A stretch of 64,000 bases of DNA from Methylobrevis albus (GCF_015904235.1 NZ_JADZLT010000051.1:186001-250000), one strand, 5' to 3'; shown: positions 41,573-52,038, counted from the stretch's first letter. A program made the numbers and translations. The notes: generated by a model not told the origin, from the letters alone.

Positions 41573-44500
41573 GCGCGCCCGTCGCCCCCCGCCGCGAGGT
41601 GCCGGCCGAAACGCGCGCGAGCCAGCGCGCCGCGACCGACCCCGGCGCCTCGGCCTGGGTGTCCGCCAACGCCGGCTCGGGCAAGACCTACGTGCTGTCG
41701 CGCCGGGTGATCCGGCTGCTGCTCGCCGGCGTCGACCCCGGCCGCATCCTCTGCCTCACCTTCACCAAGGCGGCGGCCGCCGAAATGGCGAACCGCGTCT
41801 TCGAGGTGCTCGGCGCCTGGGCCGTCGCGCCCGATGCGGAGCTCGCCGCCGAGATCGCCGCGCTGGAAGATCGCCAGCCCGACGCCCGCCGTCTCGCCGC
41901 GGCGCGGCGGCTGTTCGCGAAGGCGCTGGAAACCCCCGGCGGCCTGAAGATCCAGACCATCCACGGCTTCTGCGAGGCGCTGCTGCAGCGCTTTCCGGTC
42001 GAGGCCGGCATTCCCGGCCGCTTCACCGTGCTCGACGAGCACGCCGCCGAGGCGCGGCTGACGGATGCCCGCGCTGCCGCGGTGATCACGGCGGCGACGC
42101 ATCCGACGAGCCCGATCGGCCGCGCCTTCGCCCTGCTGCTGCCGGCTGTCGGCGACGACGAGATCGAGAAGGCGCTGACCGGCATCGTCGCGGCACGCGA
42201 CCGCTTCGCCCGCTGGCGCGCCCGCTATCCGGATCTCGGCGCCGCCTTTGCGGCGCTCGAGACCGAACTCGGCGTCGCGGGCGTGACCCCTGCCCACGTC
42301 ACCGCCGAGATGGCGGAAAGCCAGCATCTGCCGGACGGCCACCTCGCCGAGCTCGTCGCCGGTCTCGCCGCCGGCTCGGCGCTCGACCAGGGCGTCGCCG
42401 CCCGCGCCGCCGCCGTGCTGGCGGCGACGGGCCCGGACGCCCGCGCGGCGGCCCGGCTCGCCCTCGTGCTCACCGCCAAGGACGAGCCGCGCAAGGCCGA
42501 CAAGTTCGCGACCAAGGCGGCCCTTGCCCGCTTCCCCGACCTCGAAGGCCGCGTCGTCGCCGAGCAGGACCGCCTGATGGCGCTCGCCGAGCGGCGCGCC
42601 GCCGCCGTCACCGCCGAGCGCACCGCGGCGATCGCCACCATCGCCGCCCATGTCGTCGACCGCTACGAGGCCGGCAAGCTCTCGGCCGGCGTGCTCGATT
42701 TCGAGGACCTGATCGTGCGCAGCGCCGCGCTGCTGTCCGCCTCCGACGCGGCGGCCTGGGTGCACTACAAGCTCGACCAGGGCATCGACCACGTCCTCGT
42801 CGACGAGGCGCAGGACACCAGTCCGCGCGCCTGGGAGGTGGTCGCGGTGCTCACCGGCGAGTTCTTCGCCGGCGAAGGCGCCCGGCCCGGCGTGCGCACC
42901 GTGTTCGCCGTCGGCGACGAGAAGCAGTCGATCTATTCCTTCCAGGGCGCGGCGCCGCATCTCTTCGACGCCGAGCGCCGGCGGCTGCGCAAGGTCGCGA
43001 CCGAGGTCGGCGCCGGCTTCAACGAGATCCGGCTGCAGCTCTCGTTCCGCTCGGTCGCCGACGTGGTGCGCGCGGTCGATACGATCTTCGCCGCCCCCGA
43101 CGCCCACGCCGGGCTTGCCGCCGGCGGCGGCGCGCCGGTGCACGAGACGATCCGCAGCAGCGAGGCCGGCCATGTCGAGCTCTGGGACGAGACCGAGCCC
43201 GCCACCGACGCCGAGCCGGAGAACTGGTACGATCCGCTCGACGAGATCGCGGCCGAGAGCGCCGAAAGCCGGCTCGCCCGCCGCATCGCCCGCACCGTGC
43301 GCGGCTGGATCGACGCCGCAGCTCCCGTGGGCGACCGCGCGGGCGGCACGCGGCCGATGCGCGCCGGCGACGTGCTGGTGCTGGTGCGCAAGCGCGGCGC
43401 CTTCCTCGAGGCGATGACGCGCGCGTTCCAGGAGGCCGGCGTGCCGGTCGCCGGCGCCGACCGGCTCGACGTGCTGCGCCACATCGCCGTGCTCGACCTC
43501 ATCGCGCTCGCCCGCGTCGCGCTGACGCCCGAGGACGAGCTGTCGCTCGCCGCCCTGCTGAAATCGCCGTTGATCGGCCTCGACGAGGCGGCGCTCTACC
43601 GCATCGCGCACGGCCGCCGCCGCGGCCTGTTCGAGGCGCTGCGAACCGCCGCCGACACCGATGCCGACGCCCACCTCGCCTTCAGCCGCCTCGCGCGCTG
43701 GCGCGCCCACGCCGACACCGTCGACGCCTACGGCTTCTTTGCCGCCGTGCTCGCGGAAGGCGGCGGCCGGCGCGCCTTCCGCGCCCGCCTCGGCGACGAG
43801 GTCGACGACATCCTCGACGCCTTCCTCGATCTCGTCCGCGACGTCGGCCGCGACCGGGTGCCGACGCTGGAAGCCGTACTCGCCTTCGCCGCGGCGAGCC
43901 GGCACGAGGTGAAGCGCGAGGTCGACCGCCGCCGCAACGAGGCGCGGATCATGACCGTGCACGGCGCCAAGGGGCTGGAGGCGCCGGTGGTGTTCCTCGT
44001 CGATCCGGGCTCCGCCCCGGCGAGCGCCAGCCACCGGCCGGCCCTGCTGCCGCTCCATGCCGATGACGAGACCGCGGCAATGGTCTGGGTGCAGAAGAAG
44101 CCCTATCCGCCGGTCGTCGACGCCGCGGTTGCCGCCTACCGCCAGCGGGCGGAGGAGGAATACCGCCGGCTGCTCTACGTCGGCCTCACCCGCGCCGAGG
44201 ACCGCCTCGTCGTCTGCGGCATCAAGCCGGGCAAGGCGTCGCCCGGCCGCTGGCATACGCTCGTCGCCGCGGCGCTGACCGCCGATCCGGCGCGGCTGGA
44301 GCCGCTTTTTGGCGAGGGCGGCGAACAGAACGGCTGGCGCTGGCGCACGGCGGCGCCCGCCGCCGAGGCGCCGACGCCTGCAGTCGCGGCGGCCGACGTG
44401 GCGGATTTGCCGCCTCTGCCGGACTGGCTGCGGCGCCCGGCGCCGCAGGTCCCCGCCGAGGCGGTGCTGAACCCCTCGGCCGCCGAGGCGGCGCTCGCCG

Positions 44501-45096
44501 AGATCGAGGCGAAGGACCGGCCCGAGCCCTATCCGGCGCGCCATGCGCTCGACGCCGCGCGCGCCGGCGACGGCGCGGCGCTGGTCCGCGGCAAGCTGCT
44601 GCACCGGCTGCTCGAAATGCTGCCCGGCCTGCCGCCGGACGGCCGCGCCACCGCCGCGGCGCGCTTTCTCGCCCGCGCGGGTGCGGGGCTCGCCGCCGCC
44701 GTCCGCGAAAACCTCGCCGCCGAGGCGCTCGCCGTGCTCGATCACCCGGACTTTGCGCCGGTCTTCGCCCCCGGTGGCCGCGGCGAGGTACCGATCGCCG
44801 GGCGGCTGATGCTCGCCACCGGCCGCCCCGTCGCCGTCTCCGGCCAGATCGACCGGCTGGCGGTGACCGACGACCGCGTGCTGATCGTCGACTTCAAGAC
44901 CAATCGCCCCGCGCCGGACGGCGTGCCCGAGCCCTACCGGCTGCAACTCGCCGTTTATGCCGCGCTGCTCGCCCGGCTCTATCCCGGCCGGCGCATCGAG
45001 GCCGCCGTGCTCTGGACCGACGCGCCGCGTCTCGAGCCCGTCGATCCCGAGTTGCTCGCCGCCGACATCGCCCGGCTGTTCCAGGCCGGCGCGTAG
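41569..45096 (+). CDS. addA: Double-strand break repair helicase-nuclease AddA
   Basis: 1175-aa UvrD-family helicase with C-terminal nuclease. Walker [24 protein letters not shown]; motif Ia [16 protein letters not shown]; Walker [16 protein letters not shown]; motif [19 protein letters not shown]; motif [15 protein letters not shown]; motif [16 protein letters not shown]. The nuclease near 1090-1150 has SGQIDRL and [15 protein letters not shown] followed by [13 protein letters not shown] at 41569 overlapping the addB stop. With AddB it forms the RecBCD counterpart in alphaproteobacteria. A weak hairpin follows at 45138-45156. Confidence 0.97.
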   Translation: MSAPVAPRREVPAETRASQRAATDPGASAWVSANAGSGKTYVLSRRVIRLLLAGVDPGRILCLTFTKAAAAEMANRVFEVLGAWAVAPDAELAAEIAALEDRQPDARRLAAARRLFAKALETPGGLKIQTIHGFCEALLQRFPVEAGIPGRFTVLDEHAAEARLTDARAAAVITAATHPTSPIGRAFALLLPAVGDDEIEKALTGIVAARDRFARWRARYPDLGAAFAALETELGVAGVTPAHVTAEMAESQHLPDGHLAELVAGLAAGSALDQGVAARAAAVLAATGPDARAAARLALVLTAKDEPRKADKFATKAALARFPDLEGRVVAEQDRLMALAERRAAAVTAERTAAIATIAAHVVDRYEAGKLSAGVLDFEDLIVRSAALLSASDAAAWVHYKLDQGIDHVLVDEAQDTSPRAWEVVAVLTGEFFAGEGARPGVRTVFAVGDEKQSIYSFQGAAPHLFDAERRRLRKVATEVGAGFNEIRLQLSFRSVADVVRAVDTIFAAPDAHAGLAAGGGAPVHETIRSSEAGHVELWDETEPATDAEPENWYDPLDEIAAESAESRLARRIARTVRGWIDAAAPVGDRAGGTRPMRAGDVLVLVRKRGAFLEAMTRAFQEAGVPVAGADRLDVLRHIAVLDLIALARVALTPEDELSLAALLKSPLIGLDEAALYRIAHGRRRGLFEALRTAADTDADAHLAFSRLARWRAHADTVDAYGFFAAVLAEGGGRRAFRARLGDEVDDILDAFLDLVRDVGRDRVPTLEAVLAFAAASRHEVKREVDRRRNEARIMTVHGAKGLEAPVVFLVDPGSAPASASHRPALLPLHADDETAAMVWVQKKPYPPVVDAAVAAYRQRAEEEYRRLLYVGLTRAEDRLVVCGIKPGKASPGRWHTLVAAALTADPARLEPLFGEGGEQNGWRWRTAAPAAEAPTPAVAAADVADLPPLPDWLRRPAPQVPAEAVLNPSAAEAALAEIEAKDRPEPYPARHALDAARAGDGAALVRGKLLHRLLEMLPGLPPDGRATAAARFLARAGAGLAAAVRENLAAEALAVLDHPDFAPVFAPGGRGEVPIAGRLMLATGRPVAVSGQIDRLAVTDDRVLIVDFKTNRPAPDGVPEPYRLQLAVYAALLARLYPGRRIEAAVLWTDAPRLEPVDPELLAADIARLFQAGA

Positions 45097-45137
45097 CCGG
45101 ATCGAAACCGCGCCGATCCCTGCCGCGCGCAGGCCAG

Positions 45138-45156
45138 CCCTGCCGTGCGGGCAGGG
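45138..45156 (+). terminator. Short hairpin after addA
   Basis: CCCTGCC and GGCAGGG pair around a 5-base loop, 42 bp after the addA stop and just before the trxA promoter. Seven-bp stem without a T-run; possible weak terminator. Confidence 0.35.
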
Positions 45157-45161
45157 TCACC

Positions 45162-45190
45162 TTGACGCTGTCGGCGGCCCTTCCTACGTT
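45162..45190 (+). promoter_or_regulatory. Candidate sigma-70 promoter of trxA
   Basis: TTGACG at 45162-45167 and TACGTT at 45185-45190 with a 17-bp spacer, 88 bp before the trxA start. The -35 is near consensus; the -10 is moderate. Confidence 0.5.
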
Positions 45191-45277
45191 CCATTTCGAA
45201 GATGCGATCGACTCGGCAGCCTCCGCCGCCGGGCGCGCCGCATGGGCGTTCCGGATCGCAGCCGAGGATTTTTTCAG

Positions 45278-45601
45278 ATGAGCAACACCGTCAAGGTCAC
45301 CGATACCTCCTTCGACGCCGACGTGATCGGCGCCGGCCAGCCCGTCGTCGTCGATTTCTGGGCCGAATGGTGCGGCCCCTGCCGCATGATCGCCCCGGCG
45401 CTCGAGGAGATCGCGACGGAGATGGAGGGCAGTGTCACCATCGCCAAGCTCGACATCGACAACAACCAGAACACCGCGATCCGCTACGGCGTCCGCTCGA
45501 TCCCGACCCTGATCCTGTTCAAGGACGGCCAGCCGGCCGCGATGAAGGTCGGCGCTGCGTCGAAGACGGACCTGAAGAACTGGATCAAGAGCGCGATCTG
45601 A
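45278..45601 (+). CDS. trxA: Thioredoxin
   Basis: 107-aa thiol-disulfide reductant for ribonucleotide reductase, MsrA and APS reductase; the latter two are also encoded in this window. The active site [41 protein letters not shown] with the cis-proline loop, and the C-terminal amphipathic helix are all normal. The ATG at 45278 was chosen because MSNTVKVTD is the family start. It has its own promoter candidate after addA and a classic T-run terminator, so it is probably monocistronic. Confidence 0.97.
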   Translation: MSNTVKVTDTSFDADVIGAGQPVVVDFWAEWCGPCRMIAPALEEIATEMEGSVTIAKLDIDNNQNTAIRYGVRSIPTLILFKDGQPAAMKVGAASKTDLKNWIKSAI

Positions 45602-45628
45602 GGATCGGGTTCGGGTGTGGAATTGAAG

Positions 45629-45657
45629 AGGCCGGGGATTTTCCCCGGCCTTTTTTT
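45629..45657 (+). terminator. Intrinsic terminator of trxA
   Basis: AGGCCGGGG pairs with CCCCGGCCT (9 bp, ATTTT loop) followed by a run of seven T. The only textbook rho-independent terminator in the window, 28 bp after the trxA stop. Confidence 0.9.
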
Positions 45658-45679
45658 GTTGTGATAGGGCAGGGCCTTA

Positions 45680-45861
45680 CCGTGTTGCCTCCCCCCTCCC
45701 TGTCCCTCCCCCGCTTCGCAGGAGAGGGGACGCAGGAGGTTAGGTCACCTCTATCGACAGCACTCCGCTTCGGCGCGGCCTTCGTTGTGCAAAAGCCCCA
45801 TCGCCCATCGTCCCCTCTCCTGCGAAGCGGGGGAGGGACAGGGAGGGGGGAGGCCACACGG
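45680..45861. repeat. Repeat family B, copy 2 (182 bp, ~50-bp terminal inverted repeats)
   Basis: Second copy of the element at 24621-24801, inverted relative to it. Arms 45680-45732 and 45809-45861 are near-perfect reverse complements; the centre (with TTGTGCAAAAGCCCCATC) matches the copy 1 centre in reverse. It lies between convergent trxA and moeB, after the trxA terminator, ending 9 bp before the moeB stop. No coding capacity. Confidence 0.85.
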
Positions 45862-45870
45862 CACGGCTCC

Positions 45871-46650
45871 CTACCGCCCCCGCGCCCGATACCGGATCGT
45901 CTCGAACCGCATCCTGAGCGTGTCGACCAGCAGCAGGCGCCCCACCAGCGGCTCGCCGATGCCGCAGACGAGCTTGATCACTTCCATCGCCTGCAGGCTG
46001 CCCATGATGCCGGGCAGGGCGCCGACGACGCCGGCTTCGGCGCAGGTCGGCACGGTGCCGGGCGGCGGGGGGGCGGGGAAAAGGTCGCGGTAGCCTGGGT
46101 TGGGCCGGCCGTCGTCGCCGGTCGCATACGGCATCAGCACGGTGAGCGAGCCGTCGAAGGTGCCGATCGCCGCCGTCACCAGCGGCCGGCCCACCGCCGC
46201 CGCGGTGTCGGCGAGCAGGTAGCGCGTCGAAAAATTGTCCGACCCGTCGACGACGACGTCATAGGCGGCGACCAGCGCCGCCGCGTTGCCGGCATCGAGG
46301 CGGACGGCGTGGGTCTCGACTGCCACATGCGGGTTGATCCGCACGACGGCCTCCGCGGCGCTCTCCACCTTCGGCCGGCCGATCGCCGCGGTGTCGTGGA
46401 TCACCTGCCGCTGCAGGTTGGAGAGCGACACGTCGTCGTCGTCGACGAGGCCGAGCGTGCCGACGCCGGCGGCGGCGAGATACTGGATCGCCGGCGCGCC
46501 GAGGCCGCCGGCGCCGACGATCAGCACCCGCGCCGCCTTCAGCTTCTGCTGCCCCGGCCCGCCGATGTCGCGCAGCACGATGTGGCGCGCGTAGCGCGCG
46601 ATCTCCGGCCCGGACAGCGGCGGGGTCGTCACGGCGGCGGGCTCCGTCAC
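45871..46650 (-). CDS. moeB: Molybdopterin-synthase adenylyltransferase MoeB / ThiF-HesA family
   Basis: 259-aa E1-like enzyme that adenylates the C-terminus of a ubiquitin-like sulfur carrier such as MoaD or ThiS. ATP site: [23 protein letters not shown]; then [34 protein letters not shown] and the crossover-loop Cys in [27 protein letters not shown]. The two CxxC zinc pairs of E. coli MoeB are absent: PGYRDLF stands where PCYRCLS would be, and the C-terminus ends in RYRARGR. The start is GTG at 46650, overlapping the hslU stop by 4 bp, so it is coupled to hslU. ThiF is an alternative; no carrier gene is adjacent. Confidence 0.88.
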   Translation of the reverse strand: MTEPAAVTTPPLSGPEIARYARHIVLRDIGGPGQQKLKAARVLIVGAGGLGAPAIQYLAAAGVGTLGLVDDDDVSLSNLQRQVIHDTAAIGRPKVESAAEAVVRINPHVAVETHAVRLDAGNAAALVAAYDVVVDGSDNFSTRYLLADTAAAVGRPLVTAAIGTFDGSLTVLMPYATGDDGRPNPGYRDLFPAPPPPGTVPTCAEAGVVGALPGIMGSLQAMEVIKLVCGIGEPLVGRLLLVDTLRMRFETIRYRARGR

Positions 46651-47951
46651 AGGATGAAGCGGCTGAGGTCGGTGTTCTTGGCGAGGTCGCCGACGCCGCC
46701 GCGCACATAGCCGCCGTCGATCGTCACCGTCTCGCCGGAGCGGTCGGTGGCGGTGAACGAGATCTCGTCGAGCACCCGCTCCATGATCGTCTGCAGCCGC
46801 CGGGCGCCGATGTTCTCGACGCTGGAGTTCACCTCCACCGCGATGTCGGCGACCGCGTCGATCGCGTCGTCGGTGAAGACGAGGTCGAGCCCCTCGGTCT
46901 TCATCAGCGCGATGTACTGCGTGATCAGGCTCGCCTCCGGCTCGGTCAGGATGCGGCGCATGTCGGCGCGGGTCAGCGGCTTCAGCTCGACCCGGATCGG
47001 CAGGCGGCCCTGCAACTCGGGCAAGAGGTCCGAGGGCTTTGCGACGTGGAAGGCGCCCGACGCGATGAAGAGGATGTGGTCGGTCTTCACCGCGCCGTGC
47101 TTGGTCGACACCGTGGTGCCCTCGATGAGCGGCAGCAGGTCGCGCTGCACGCCCTCGCGGGAGACGTCGCCGCTGGCGCGGCCCTCGCGGGCGCAGATCT
47201 TGTCGATCTCGTCGAGGAAGACGATGCCGTTGTTCTCCACCGCCTGGATCGCCTCGGCGACCAGTGCCTCCTGGTCGAGCAGCTTGTCGCTCTCTTCCGA
47301 GATCAGCAGCTCGTAGCTTTCCTTCACGGTGGTGCGGCGGGTCTTCTTCTGGCCGCCCATCATCTTCGACATCATGTCGTTGAGGTTCATCACCCCGACC
47401 GAGCCGCCCGGCATGCCGGGGATCTCGAAGCTGGACGGGCCGCCGCTCACCGTCAGCTCGACCTCGATCTCCTTGTCGTCGAGCAGGCCGGCGTGTAGGC
47501 GCTTCCTGAAGCTGTCGCGCGTCGAGGGGCTCGACGCCGCGCCGACGAGGGCGTCGAGCACGCGCTCCTCGGCCTGCGCGTGCGCCTTGGCGCGCACGTC
47601 CTTGCGCTTCTTCTCGCGCACCAGCTGGATGCCGACCTCGACGAGGTCGCGGATGATCTGCTCGACGTCGCGGCCGACGTAGCCGACCTCGGTGAACTTG
47701 GTCGCCTCGACCTTGATGAACGGCGCCCCGGCGAGCTTCGCCAGCCGGCGCGAGATCTCGGTCTTGCCGACGCCGGTCGGGCCGATCATCAGGATGTTCT
47801 TCGGCAGCACCTCGTCACGCAGCGTGCCGGTGAGCTGCTGCCGGCGCCAGCGGTTGCGCAGCGCGATCGCCACGGCGCGCTTGGCGTCCTTCTGGCCGAC
47901 GATGTAGCGGTCGAGTTCGGAGACGATCTCGCGGGGGGAAAAATCGGTCAT
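46647..47951 (-). CDS. hslU: ATP-dependent protease ATPase subunit HslU
   Basis: 434-aa AAA+ unfoldase that feeds proteins to the HslV peptidase. [34 protein letters not shown] is the conserved start; Walker [23 protein letters not shown]; the GYVG pore loop in [18 protein letters not shown]; the I-domain lies at about 110-230; Walker [12 protein letters not shown]; the C-terminal end LSRFIL docks into HslV. The start at 47951 overlaps the stop of an upstream membrane-protein gene by 4 bp. In most relatives hslV and hslU are closer together; here two membrane-protein genes and a hybrid remnant separate them. Confidence 0.98.
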   Translation of the reverse strand: MTDFSPREIVSELDRYIVGQKDAKRAVAIALRNRWRRQQLTGTLRDEVLPKNILMIGPTGVGKTEISRRLAKLAGAPFIKVEATKFTEVGYVGRDVEQIIRDLVEVGIQLVREKKRKDVRAKAHAQAEERVLDALVGAASSPSTRDSFRKRLHAGLLDDKEIEVELTVSGGPSSFEIPGMPGGSVGVMNLNDMMSKMMGGQKKTRRTTVKESYELLISEESDKLLDQEALVAEAIQAVENNGIVFLDEIDKICAREGRASGDVSREGVQRDLLPLIEGTTVSTKHGAVKTDHILFIASGAFHVAKPSDLLPELQGRLPIRVELKPLTRADMRRILTEPEASLITQYIALMKTEGLDLVFTDDAIDAVADIAVEVNSSVENIGARRLQTIMERVLDEISFTATDRSGETVTIDGGYVRGGVGDLAKNTDLSRFIL

Positions 47952-49015
47952 GGGGCGGGATCCGGGAGCGGGGACAGCGTCCTGAGACGCGCGGGAAGCG
48001 GAACGACCGCGAGCACGGCGCGGCGCGTCGCGCGCCAGCCGACGCCGAGCAGCACGACGAAGGCGCCGAGGGCGAGCAGGGTGGCGATCACCGCCGTCGC
48101 CTCGTCGGTAGTGGCGGTGTTGAACACGAAGGCGAGCGCCGCGCCGAAATAGCCGAGCACGGCGACGAGCGGCGCGCGCCGGTCGAGCACCACGGCGACG
48201 AAGCCGAGCGCCAGCACCAGCGCGAACACGATGGCGACGTCGGCGGCCGACTGCGCCGGTCCGCCGATGGCCAGCGCCGCCGCCGCGTGCACCACCAGCG
48301 GCGCGGCGATCAGGTGCAGCCAGAAGGCGGTGTCGGCGCGGGTGGTCCGCCGGCGCGGATCGGCGAGGTCATAGGCGACGGCGGCGGCGAACACCGCGAG
48401 GCCGGCGACCAGCATCACCCAGAAATGGTACTCGAGCACGATCCGGGGCGCCGCGAGCGCGACGAGATAGACGGCGAGCCCGATCAGCGTCAGCGCCAGC
48501 ACCGCGACCGCGAACGGCAGCCCGAAGCGCCAGCGGAAAGCCACGGCGACCAGCACCGCCGAAATCGCCGCGATCAACGCCGTATCGGCGACCGAGCCGG
48601 GCCTGACGACCGCCACCGGATCCGCCGGCGAGAGCGCGAGGCAAACGGCGGCGACGGTGAACACGACCACGGCGAGGTTCAGCGCCATGCTCGGCAGCAC
48701 CAGCCGGCGCCGGCGGGTGAGATATTCGGCGAGCCCCCAGGCGGCGAGCGCCGCGCCGAGCGCGACGCCGGTGCGCAGCAGCGCCTGCTCCGGCTGGTCG
48801 ATCACGACCACCGAAAAGGCGGCGGCGAGGCCGAGCAGCACGATGCCGATGGTGATGAACACGTCGTGGAAGCCGCGCGCGAAGCGCACGCCTTCGTCGC
48901 CCGGCGTCTCGACCACCTCGCCACGCTGGCGTTCGAGGAAGACAATCAGCCGGCCGGCGCTTTCCGCGTCGATGACGCCCGCGGCGACCGCGGCCTCGAG
49001 GTTCTCACGCTGCAT
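47948..49015 (-). CDS. Multi-pass membrane protein between hslV and hslU, paralog 1
   Basis: 355-aa protein with a soluble N-terminal ~50 residues ([34 protein letters not shown]) and about ten or eleven hydrophobic helices. The N-terminal helix pair with [11 protein letters not shown] resembles the DUF2157 type of membrane protein, but I am not sure. Ends [29 protein letters not shown]. Start at 49015 overlaps the hybrid remnant stop by 11 bp, and the stop overlaps hslU by 4 bp. Its first ~70 and last ~100 residues are nearly identical to paralog 2 (49208-50299). Co-transcribed with hslVU; function unknown. GC is normal throughout. Confidence 0.75.
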   Translation of the reverse strand: MQRENLEAAVAAGVIDAESAGRLIVFLERQRGEVVETPGDEGVRFARGFHDVFITIGIVLLGLAAAFSVVVIDQPEQALLRTGVALGAALAAWGLAEYLTRRRRLVLPSMALNLAVVVFTVAAVCLALSPADPVAVVRPGSVADTALIAAISAVLVAVAFRWRFGLPFAVAVLALTLIGLAVYLVALAAPRIVLEYHFWVMLVAGLAVFAAAVAYDLADPRRRTTRADTAFWLHLIAAPLVVHAAAALAIGGPAQSAADVAIVFALVLALGFVAVVLDRRAPLVAVLGYFGAALAFVFNTATTDEATAVIATLLALGAFVVLLGVGWRATRRAVLAVVPLPARLRTLSPLPDPAP

Positions 49016-49211
49016 CGAGGCTCTCCAGCACGACGTTCTCGTTGGTGTAGACGCAGATCTCGGCGGCGATCTTCATCGCCTCCAGCCGGCACAGGTAACG
49101 ATCGGTGCGCCAGTCTTTTGCGATCGCGACCGCCGCGCACCTGGCGTCCTTCTGGCCGACGATGGAGCGGCCGGGTTCGGAGACGATCTCGCGAGGAGAA
49201 AAAATGGTCAT
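49005..49211 (-). pseudogene. Hybrid hslU'-'hslV remnant left by a tandem duplication
   Basis: A 68-codon open frame whose first ~28 residues copy the HslU start (FSPREIVSE...IVGQKDA) and whose remainder copies HslV residues ~92-107 ([15 protein letters not shown]) joined to HslV 165-186 ([22 protein letters not shown]). The hslU/hslV switch lies at a shared GCGCCAG (49107-49113; also 47844-47850 in hslU and 50562-50568 in hslV). The internal hslV deletion of 57 codons ends at a 7-bp TCATCGC present at both breakpoints. It lacks the HslV catalytic Thr and the HslU Walker motifs, so it cannot act as either. It keeps the same overlaps with its neighbours as the parent genes and may still be translated. 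Confidence 0.88.
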
Positions 49212-50299
49212 AGGGCGGAATCCGGAAGCGGGGACAGCGTCCTGAGACGCACGGGAAGCGGAACGACGGTGAGCACGGCACGGCGCGTGGCGCGCCAGCC
49301 GGTGCCGAGGAGGACGATGAAGGCGCCGAGGGCGACGAGCGTCGCCACGATCACGGCATCGCTGCCACTGCCCTGCGACGAGCCAAAAATCTGGTTGAGT
49401 GCGACGCCGAAATATCCGAGCACCGAAACCAACGGTGCCCGCCGGTCCAGTACCACCGCGACCAGAGCAAGGATGACGACGAGGCCGATTACCAGGACGG
49501 CATCACCAGGTGTTTGAGGAAGACCTCCGACCGTGATCATGATCAGGCCGTGCACCATCATCGGTGCGGCCAGGAGATGAAGCCAGAAGGCCATGTCTGT
49601 CCGCAGACTGCGCCTGTGCGGATCCGAGACGTCGAGAACGACAGCGCAAGCAAAGACCGCCAATCCGCTTGCGAACAGGAAATGAAACACATACTGCCCG
49701 ATCAACTCGGGCTGCCAAGTGGCAAGGATGAAAAACGCAGACGCGACCGACGAAGCCGCTAGCGTTGCTGCCGCGAACGGAACACGGAAGCGCAGGAGAA
49801 ACGCCGCGGAACCAAGTGCGCTGCCAAATGCGGTCGCGAGCGATATGTAGTTATCTCCGAGCATGGTTCGCAAGACGGCATCGCTATCTGCCTGTAAAGG
49901 AAAAATATTGTACGCTATCATAAATATATTTATCGCGAGGCCTGTAAGGTAAACAAATACAATAGTAACAATAATGCTGGTCAACCAAAGACGCCGTTTG
50001 CGAACCAGATACTCTGCAAGCAACCAGAATCCCCCTGCCTCGAGGGCAGCAACTATCGCGGTTGAATAGGGATCAGGCGGCGAGAGGAATTCGAGCGCGA
50101 TAAGCGCCGCCACGCCGAGCAGCACGACGCCGATAGCGATGAACACGTCGTGGAAGTCGCGCGCGAATCGCACGCCTTCGTCGCCCGGCGTTTCGACCAT
50201 CTCGCCACGCCGGCGCTCGAGGAACACGATCAGCCGGCCGGCGCTTTCTGCGTCGATGACGCTCGCGGCGACAGCGGCCTCGAGATCCTCACGCTGCAT
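49208..50299 (-). CDS. Multi-pass membrane protein between hslV and hslU, paralog 2 (mosaic)
   Basis: 363-aa paralog of the protein at 47948-49015. The N-terminus ([47 protein letters not shown]) and the C-terminus from [17 protein letters not shown] onward match paralog 1 almost residue for residue. The middle (about residues 75-265) is much more diverged, and its DNA (about 49380-50060, especially 49880-49990) is distinctly AT-richer, with rare codons such as ATA. About ten membrane helices. Starts at 50299, overlapping the hslV stop by 11 bp; the stop overlaps the hybrid remnant by 4 bp. Function unknown. Confidence 0.75.
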   Translation of the reverse strand: MQREDLEAAVAASVIDAESAGRLIVFLERRRGEMVETPGDEGVRFARDFHDVFIAIGVVLLGVAALIALEFLSPPDPYSTAIVAALEAGGFWLLAEYLVRKRRLWLTSIIVTIVFVYLTGLAINIFMIAYNIFPLQADSDAVLRTMLGDNYISLATAFGSALGSAAFLLRFRVPFAAATLAASSVASAFFILATWQPELIGQYVFHFLFASGLAVFACAVVLDVSDPHRRSLRTDMAFWLHLLAAPMMVHGLIMITVGGLPQTPGDAVLVIGLVVILALVAVVLDRRAPLVSVLGYFGVALNQIFGSSQGSGSDAVIVATLVALGAFIVLLGTGWRATRRAVLTVVPLPVRLRTLSPLPDSAL

Positions 50300-50849
50300 C
50301 GAGGCTCTCCAGCACGACGTTTTCATTGGTGTAGACGCAGATCTCGGCGGCGATCTTCATCGCTTTCCGCGCGATCGTCTCGGCGTCGGTGTCGGTGTCG
50401 ACGAGGGCGCGCGCGGCGGCGAGCGCATAGTTGCCGCCCGAGCCGATCCCCATCACGCCGCCCTCCGGCTCCAGCACGTCGCCGGTGCCGGTGAGCACCA
50501 GCGAGACGTTGGCGTCGGCGACCAGCATCATCGCCTCCAGCCGGCGCAAATAGCGGTCGGTGCGCCAGTCCTTCGCGAGTTCCACGGCGGCGCGGGTGAG
50601 CTGGCCGGGATACTGCTCGAGCTTCGCCTCCAGCCGCTCGAACAGCGTGAAGGCGTCGGCGGTCGCGCCGGCAAAGCCGCCGATCACGCTGCCGCCGGCG
50701 AGGCGGCGCACCTTGCGCGCGGTGTGCTTGATCACGGTGGCGCCGAGCGAGACCTGGCCGTCGCCGGCGATCACCACCTTGCCGCCCTTGCGCACGGTGA
50801 CGATCGTCGTGCCGTGCCAGACCGGCATGGCGGAGGAATCCTGGCTCAT
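50289..50849 (-). CDS. hslV: ATP-dependent protease subunit HslV
   Basis: 186-aa threonine peptidase of the proteasome-beta family. After a short propeptide ([13 protein letters not shown]) the mature chain begins [23 protein letters not shown]; Thr14 would be the N-terminal nucleophile after processing. [27 protein letters not shown], the sodium-site [16 protein letters not shown] and the terminal [10 protein letters not shown] are intact. Two ATGs lie side by side at 50852 and 50849; GGAG spacing favours 50849. First gene of the operon hslV, membrane paralog 2, hybrid remnant, paralog 1, hslU, moeB. Cytoplasmic complex with HslU. Confidence 0.97.
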   Translation of the reverse strand: MSQDSSAMPVWHGTTIVTVRKGGKVVIAGDGQVSLGATVIKHTARKVRRLAGGSVIGGFAGATADAFTLFERLEAKLEQYPGQLTRAAVELAKDWRTDRYLRRLEAMMLVADANVSLVLTGTGDVLEPEGGVMGIGSGGNYALAAARALVDTDTDAETIARKAMKIAAEICVYTNENVVLESLDAA

Positions 50850-50962
50850 CATGTCTCCGTTTCGGGGAGGGCGGATGCGAAGCAGTGCATCCGGCGCGGC
50901 ACGCGCGGGATCGATCGGGGCGGCCGGGCGAGGCGGGGTGCCGCGGCGGTCGTCTGGCGCTT

Positions 50963-50990
50963 TATGTAAGCGGACGGGCGGGCTATGCAA
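50963..50990 (-). promoter_or_regulatory. Candidate promoter of the hslV operon
   Basis: On the minus strand TTGCAT (50985-50990) and TACATA (50963-50968) are separated by 16 bp, about 110 bp upstream of hslV, in the divergent gap with the SDR gene. Moderate match; no clear heat-shock sigma motif was seen. Confidence 0.35.
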
Positions 50991-51089
50991 ACCGCCTGAT
51001 CCGCGCGGCGCGCAACGCCGCCATACCTGTCGCCATCGCCCCACCGCGGGTCGCCGCCGGCGGTCGCCCGTTGCCTCGAGGACTCCCGC

Positions 51090-51995
51090 ATGCTTCGCCT
51101 TTTCATCTTCGGTGCCGGCTATTCGGCGAAGGCCGTCGCCGCGCGGCTCGGCGGCGCGGCCGACTGGATCGGCGGCACCACCCGCGATGCGGAGAAGGCC
51201 GCGGAGCTTGCGCGCCTCGGCATCGAGCCCTTCGTCTTCGACGGCACGGCGCCGGCGGCGGCGCTGCGCCCGGCGCTCGCCCGCGCCACCCACCTCCTCG
51301 TCTCGATCGCTCCCGACAGCGGCGCCGACCCGGCCCTCGCCCAGCACCGGGCCGACATCGCGGCGGCCGCCGAGCTCTCCTGGATCGGCTATTTCTCCAC
51401 CGTCGGCGTCTATGGCGACCACGGCGGCGGCTGGGTCGACGAGACGACGCCGACGCAGCCGGTGAGCCGGCGCTCGAAGCTCCGCGTCGAGGCCGAGGAA
51501 GCCTGGCGCGAGTTCGCGGACGCCCGCGGCCTGCCGCTGTCGCTGATCCGGCTGTCGGGCATCTACGGCCCCGGCCGCAACGGCTTCGTCAATCTCGAGC
51601 GCGGCCGCGCCCGCCGGCTGGTGAAGCCGGGGCAGGTGTTCAACCGCATCCACGTCGAGGACATCGCCCGCTTCACGGTCGCCGCACTCGAGCAGCGCCA
51701 CGACGGCGTGCTCAACGTCACCGATGATGAACCGGCCCCGCCGCAGGACGTCGTCGCCCGTGCCGCCGAGATCATGGGCGTCGCGGCGCCGCCGGAGCAG
51801 GATTTCGATACCGCCGAGCTCTCGCCGATGGCGCGCTCGTTCTACGGCGAGAACAAGCGCGTCTCCAATGCCGCCACCAAGCGCGCGCTCGGGCTGGAGA
51901 TGGCTTACCCGACCTACCGCGAGGCGCTGGCGGCGCTCTGGGCCGAGGGCACCTGGCGTGACGGCGCCCCGCGCTCGGCAATCGGCGAGGGCTGA
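51090..51995 (+). CDS. Atypical SDR (YeeZ-like) NAD(P)-dependent epimerase/dehydratase family protein
   Basis: 301-aa Rossmann-fold protein of the extended/atypical short-chain dehydrogenase group. The cofactor loop is [17 protein letters not shown] at the N-terminus; [21 protein letters not shown] holds the Tyr-containing active-site region, followed by [34 protein letters not shown] and [16 protein letters not shown]. Substrate unknown; homologues are usually called SDR family oxidoreductases. ATG at 51090. Divergent from hslV and followed after 43 bp by the DapB-like gene, possibly co-transcribed. Confidence 0.85.
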   Translation: MLRLFIFGAGYSAKAVAARLGGAADWIGGTTRDAEKAAELARLGIEPFVFDGTAPAAALRPALARATHLLVSIAPDSGADPALAQHRADIAAAAELSWIGYFSTVGVYGDHGGGWVDETTPTQPVSRRSKLRVEAEEAWREFADARGLPLSLIRLSGIYGPGRNGFVNLERGRARRLVKPGQVFNRIHVEDIARFTVAALEQRHDGVLNVTDDEPAPPQDVVARAAEIMGVAAPPEQDFDTAELSPMARSFYGENKRVSNAATKRALGLEMAYPTYREALAALWAEGTWRDGAPRSAIGEG

Positions 51996-52038
51996 CGCCG
52001 CGGGCATCAGGGAACTGACCGACAGGAGGGACGGGGAC

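Noticed and set aside
38189..44946. Two very long minus-strand open frames opposite addB and addA
   Set aside because: No recognisable motifs and His/Arg/Gln-rich; addA and addB on the plus strand show complete helicase and nuclease motifs.
49005..49211. Independent small functional gene between the two membrane paralogs
   Set aside because: Every part aligns to hslU or hslV, and it lacks the catalytic residues of both; better described as a duplication remnant.
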